Part shown: in pieces, positions 20,005 to 24,824 of the stretch
How the letters are laid out: every line of letters starts with the position of its first letter
Numbering within the stretch: position 1 is the first letter of the stretch
From: Paraglomus occultum
Taxonomy: Eukaryota > Glomeromycota > Glomeromycetes > Paraglomerales > Paraglomeraceae
DNA length: 24,824 bases
Assembly: GCA_910592205.1 (NCBI GenBank)
Contig: CAJVPJ010000449.1
Span: 1-24,824 of the forward strand
Direction: 5' to 3'
Notes under the pieces: generated by a model
Told to the model about the DNA's origin: nothing
Seen by the model: only the letters and a program-made list of their open reading frames with translations
The model's database searches: none
Position numbers and translations under genes: made by a program

Positions 20005-23000
20005 ATGGCAGAAACATTCGTTGGTCTGGGTTTGCACGTTGTTCTCGCCTCTGGCACTTGGGTTGAGGGAGTAGTGTCGCATATTGATCAACACACGCGG
20101 CTGCTTACTCTAAAGAATGGTTGGTATAAGTGAAAAGAAATTAGCCTTGTCCCCATGTCGGGAAACCTCAAACTTATACTGAAAAGATACTCACAACCAT
20201 GTTTGCTGCTGCAGTCACTGTCGGCTCCAATGGAAATACTGAAAAGCGTACAATATATGCTGTTGCTGGTTCAGAAATAAAAGATCTTGAAATCTTACCC
20301 TCGCCAAATCAAACATCGCTACAACAACAAAGACCAGGACAGGTTACTGGGTCTCACGCTTACTTAACTGAGAATGTCTATACAGCCACTAATGGGATTA
20401 CAACTACACCTAAAAATAACGGCAAACTAGTAAATTCCCAGCAATCGAGTACGTTGCTGCATAAATCCCCACCTTTAGATCCTGCTATTATTTCGGTTGG
20501 TTTCTTCTCGCATTGAGATGAAAAAAAAAAAGTTGATTAAATTTTATTGGAGGGAACTGTCTTTTGAATCAGAGTTTTATTGTAATAACATTCATCTCTC
20601 TTTATCGTATAGTATTCGCAAGCGCCCTCAAGCATGTCCCTTAACTCGTATTTATTCTCAGGGTTAGTAATGTTCACATGCAAACTATCGTAAAGAATTC
20701 GCTTTCCATTTACTACGAGCCAAAAAAACTAACAACATTGTTTTAATCTTTAGATCTTCACCCCCTTACAACACAGTACGTATCAGCACAAGCTTTTGTG
20801 AATGGCCAAGTTCTTGTGCTAAGAAAAAAAAAAGAGCAAGTGGCTGTTAACCGCAAATGATTGACGGACAAAAATGAACTATTACTAACCACGGAACTCT
20901 TTAATTTCAAACGGGGGATAGCAAACAACACCTTCGCTACGTTCGTCCGAACAAGGAGAGCAGAAAGATTCTGCAGCGTCTCCAAACTTTACGAAATCGT
21001 CATCAACGCCTGATAATGACTGGAAAAACGAGGAGGACAAAGAGCGTGATGGTCTTGGAGCATTATTTAATTTTAATTCGACACCCAATGGAAATCATTA
21101 TGAAGGAGAAGCGAGTGGTTTTGAGTCTGATGGTGCGTTGCATAATCATAGAAGGGGTTCGAGGCGGAAAAAGGTAATGGTCAAAATCTATGGATGAGCC
21201 GGAGAAATGCTGTTAGAATCGCATCCGATACCTAACACTTTTTTTATCATAGAACACTAATGGATTTTTTAATAATAATAATAATACTAATTATAATCGA
21301 GAAGCTCGCTCTCCCGGTAAGTAATCAAACTATGTGGCAGCGAAATAGGCTTCCATTCTACGAGATATCTTATGTTTTACATGTCTTTTTTTATACAGCA
21401 AGACGCCCCGGACGTCGTCGCATCAATTACAATAACCGTCGTCACAATCACGAATGGGCAGGTGGTGACGTAAATGATTTCAAGTCTGAAGAATTTGACT
21501 TTCAAGGAAACCTAGACTTATTTGATAAAGCAGCTGTTTTTGCTGAACTTAGAGTAAGCAGACCAAAACGACCGTTAGCACGTCTTGCTGTTATTCCCTT
21601 GACGTTACTTATTCAATTACGTCCATATATGCTTTTTTTTTCCCCTAGGAGATGGACGAGACGGCACCGGAAAATCTTCTAGTCAATCTAAACCGAAATA
21701 TTAATCATCGTTCTAATTCTCGTTACACGTCTTTTCGCAATCGTTCCGGTCAAGTGAAACTATCAGCGAGCGAGAATGTGTTGGATATGTCTGCGCGTAA
21801 ATCGATTTTTTATAATTCCGACGAAGACGAAATATCTAATGATGGTGAAGTGGATTCTGATGATCCTTGGAGCAAAAAGAAAAAGGTCAATGGTGTGAGC
21901 TCTCACAAGAGTGTAAAAATAAGAACTTTAACTGGAGTATCTTGTCCGAGTGTTCAACCATATCAGATGGTCGAGGCTGAGAAGATAGCTGGTACGTTAT
22001 CTGTGATTTGCAATACCATGTCGTGAGATTTACGCTAGTTGTTTGTCATTATTGAGTTTTAATATCAATGTAATTCTAGCCATTGAAACGGGTCCAAATG
22101 AAGACCAAATGATCGAAAATGCTGGTCGCAGTGCGGCCATGATGGTTTTGCAAGCGCTTGGTAAGTGTAGCAAGTTCTCAGCACTGGTTTAAATAACATT
22201 ACCGGATCGACAAAATAACCGTAACGACTATTATATGCTACGAAAAAAGGTGGTTCGCGCCGTATACAACCAAATAATCACAACGCCGCCCCGCTCGTTA
22301 CGATACTCGTTGGCAATAACAAGACTGGTTCTTATGGCCTTGCGACGGCACGTCATCTTGCTAATCATGGTTGTCATGTTGTCGCATGCGTCGTTGGAAA
22401 AGAAAAAGACTTGCTCAAGGTAATATTTAATCGTCTAACGATCCCGTCACTCTCTCTATATATATATATCTTTCTCGAAAGAATCAATAATAAATTTAAC
22501 CAACTTTGTGCGTATTATACAGAACGTTGCATATCAACAAAAAATCTTGCTTTCGACTGGGGGCCGAGTAGTCAAAAGTGTTGCAGGTAAAGGAACTTGG
22601 CTGAGCGGCTCCATGACGTTTATCACGATTTATATGCGATTATTCACAGATTATTTCTCGTGCACTCAGAGCTCCCGCATCAATTCACGAATCCTGTCGA
22701 TCTTATCGTTGATGCCCTTCTCGGATATCAATTCACTCTGCGAGATATTACAGATGATAGTGATAGAAGGTTAATATGTAGTCTGATGGAATGGGCTAAT
22801 ATTAACAAGGCCCCAGTGCTTAGTCTGGATATGCCGAGTGGTGTCAATGGGGCTACAGGTATGATGAACCTTTTCACTCTTTTTTTCTCATTGATACATC
22901 CCCCAATGAGCCATCGCAATGTTTTTTCCTGCTCGTTTTATCTCACTTGTTAATTCCCGCTCTGTAGGTATTCCAGGAAATGCCGCGCACCATATCCATC

Positions 23001-23182
23001 CGAAATGGACCTTGTGCCTCGGTGCTCCCAAAACTGGTTGCAAGTCGCGTACAGTCACAGGTGAACTGTTCCTTGCCGATATCGGCATCCCCCGAATTTG
23101 TTGGAAGAAGGTTGGCATCAAGGGATGGGGTATGCCTTGGGGCAGCGAATATTTGGTTGGATTGGAATATGTATCAACATGA
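20005..23182 (+). CDS. EDC3: Enhancer of mRNA decapping 3 (Edc3), LSm-FDF-YjeF_N protein
   Basis: A scaffold of cytoplasmic P-bodies that binds Dcp2 and the helicase Dhh1/DDX6 and stimulates decapping. Exons are 20005-20119, 20215-20495, 20922-21173, 21253-21316, 21399-21553, 21649-21991, 22080-22160, 22250-22419, 22523-22586, 22670-22858 and 22968-23182. They join in frame to 642 codons. Residues 1-68 form the LSm-like domain (HVVLASGTWVEGVVSHID...AVAGSEIKDLEILPS). A long Ser/Asn/Gln linker includes an Asn run in exon 4. The FDF motif is EFDFQGNLDLFDKAAVFAEL (269-288), continuing MDETAPENLLVNLNR. The YjeF_N (Rossmann-like) domain starts near 386 with QPYQMVEAEKIA and shows IENAGRSAAMMV, LVGNNKTGSYGLATARHLA, DLIVDALLG, DMPSGVNG (562-569) and GELFLADIGIPRICWKKVG. 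The first ATG matches the family start. Intron 2 is 426 bases, four to five times the others, so its exact splicing is the least certain part. Confidence 0.92.
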
Positions 23183-24641
23183 CTACAACAGTTCAGTGAT
23201 AGACCGTCTGTCATTGATTTTTTACATTCTTTCGGTTTTGACGGATGGTGTCCGTTAGGTGGCTTGTTGAAAGTTCTTTGTTTGGCTGGTCCACTTTGTT
23301 TTAATTGTGTCTATATTTCTTGTGAGAGTTCTCTTGTCAGTTAATAATATTGAAATCTATTTGTTTTTCTCTTCTCCTAAATTACTTTCATTAAGAAGAA
23401 AAAAAAAAGAGCACTTTTTTTACGATCTTCTAACACGCGTATTTATTGCGTTGCGTTGTATCCTATACACTTTTTTTTTTGTTATATTTTCTTCCCTTAC
23501 CTTTCTTCCTTCTTGTACATGTTTGTCTTTTCTGCTTTCATATATACCTTGCAAAATTCTTCTTTTATTATGTAATTGTTTTCTTTTCTTTCATTTGTTA
23601 TGAGATAGACAAAGATGACTGAGCGGCGGTGCGTGAGAAAGAGAACGCATGCGAATACACAATAAATATAAGGTGACCAGCTGAAATAGTGTGGTATGCA
23701 ATGAATGGAGGATTATTGCGAAACGCGAGAGACGTGATAGAAATGCTTGGAAAACGATTTACGGGCCAGTGTGATGATACATGCAAATATGCATGCATGT
23801 TAAATGTGCGATATTTTTGACGAACCTACGGACATCAGGATAACATGCGTTTTTTGTAGGACCGAATCCAGCTCGTCCTTTGCATGGTACGTGGATGAAA
23901 ATTGGGTATAATGCGAAAAGGCTAACACATCCACATATTTTGCAGTTCAACTCAAATGTGAATTTCGAACATCAACATATTTAAGCGTGGATTTTAGAAT
24001 ATAATGCTCGAAGCAATAAAGGCTCCCCAACTACGGGCTATTCTAAAAATAAACTTCGATTTCGTATTTTGACTAGTAGAGTAAACGTTACAGCTTAAAT
24101 AAGTCATTTATAGGTATATCCGCTTAATTAATATTTGAAGGAAGTAATTCGATTTTTCGAAGAAATAAATCTTCCGCGCGCGGATATAAAAACGTTATCT
24201 AATGATTATTATCATTAACAGTTCAAATTAAGTTTGCTGATGGAATTCGAGCTACATATATATATATCTTTATGACACATTTCTAAAATTAAATAAGTAT
24301 CGCATAATATCTCAAGAACAAATAAAATAACGACGCATTCGGAAAGAACTGAAACAAATGTCAGGAAACACACATCGTGCAACCGATGCTAGAATGCTTT
24401 GAAGCGAGCTCGAATGTTGCTACGTTTTATTAGCACCAAACTCATTACCAATTTTAAACATTTGTCTCAAGATTTACTGTTTAATAAATAGCGTATCATA
24501 TTTTTTAGATTGTCAATATCCAGCAAAGGCAAGTTACAGTAACATGCACAAGTTTATTTCGTTAACTCAACCATATCGGCACATGTGGAAGCACATCATA
24601 TAATTCGAACTTTTTGTAAATAGGCCCATTAAATTACAAGT
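23183..24641. other. Spacer between EDC3 and the right-edge kinase gene
   Basis: The flanking genes converge, so their 3' untranslated regions lie here. T-rich sequence follows EDC3, and an AATAAA occurs at 23661-23666, rather far from the stop codon. No open frame with supporting features is seen. Confidence 0.4.
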
Positions 24642-24824
24642 TTATTCAAAAAGAGGTTGAGTCTCTAAATACAAGAAATGCACAGTGTTAATATTGTAAG
24701 TTGACTTATTCGTACCAATGCGTAACATACCTGCTGCTGAATCATAGCTATTTCTCGGTTTAGGCAAATCTCCAGTATGTAAGAGTTTACTAGAGTATTT
24801 ACTCTCCTTCTCGAGACGTGATAA
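24642..24824 (-). CDS. 3' end of a kinase-family gene (partial at right edge)
   Basis: On the - strand the exon 24824-24731 reads LSRLEKESKYSS, KLLHTGDLPKPRNSYDSAA plus one base. An intron follows (24730-24665, GTATGT...TATTTAG, branch-like TATTAAC). The last exon, 24664-24642, reads ETQPLFE then TAA (24642-24644). The phrase 'LLxTGDLPKPRNS' near the C-terminus resembles the tails of Glomeromycotina TKL-type kinases as I know them. The same exon end, intron position and tail occur at 1-111 and at 17047-17144. No damage is visible in the part present. The kinase domain itself would lie beyond the window edge, so the identity is inferred from the pseudogene copy. Confidence 0.65.
   Translation of the reverse strand, partial: LSRLEKESKYSSKLLHTGDLPKPRNSYDSAAGMLRIGTNKSTYNINTVHFLYLETQPLFE

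Noticed and set aside
20758-21088. Two overlapping - strand open frames opposite EDC3.
   Set aside because: They overlap EDC3 exon 3 and intron 2 on the other strand and show no domain of their own, so they are most likely shadows.
22597-22953. Open frame covering LHDVYHDLY... as part of EDC3.
   Set aside because: Family comparison needs GRVVKSVA to join directly to ELPHQF. Bases 22587-22669 fit a normal intron (GTAAAG...CTCAG) even though this intron happens to be open in one frame.

Overview
The window looks like nuclear DNA of an early-diverging fungus. Genes are cut by many short introns (about 60-110 bases, GT...AG, some with TACTAAC-type branch points), protein-coding islands sit in AT-rich spacers, and decayed members of a tyrosine-kinase-like (TKL-type) protein kinase family and a pogo/Tigger-type transposon remnant lie between them. 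The kinase tail style and the ankyrin-fused class IV chitin synthase suggest an arbuscular mycorrhizal fungus (Glomeromycotina); that placement is inference from family flavour, not proof. All gene models were built by hand from frame and splice-site agreement.

Layout. Bases 1-111 are the 3' end of a kinase-family gene on the + strand. From 112 to 7764 there is no intact conserved gene. This stretch holds a 745-base Tigger-like element with terminal inverted repeats (2545-3289), a 100-base direct duplication (3321-3566), decayed coding traces (about 3610-4480), a kinase N-lobe fragment on the - strand (4802-5389), a dispersed repeat pair (1859-2047 and 6674-6856) and an eroding tandem repeat (7068-7360). 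Bases 7765-9290 carry a frame-broken multi-exon gene of unrecognised family on the - strand. Bases 9291-11942 are spacer.

Two genes are intact. A six-exon chitin synthase (11943-16047, +, 1188 codons) has an N-terminal ankyrin block, and its early exons begin at ankyrin repeat starts. An eleven-exon enhancer of mRNA decapping 3, EDC3 (20005-23182, +, 642 codons), has LSm, FDF and YjeF_N domains. Between them lie a kinase pseudogene (17047-18125, -) with stops, frameshifts, a deletion and a lost splice acceptor, and a broken open frame (18807-19220, -). The - strand of 24642-24824 is the 3' end of another kinase-family gene that runs off the right edge.

The two intact genes are housekeeping functions (cell-wall chitin synthesis and mRNA decay) and show no sign of working together. 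The surroundings are a graveyard of an expanded kinase family plus transposon debris. I see no RNA gene, CRISPR array or defence-type system.
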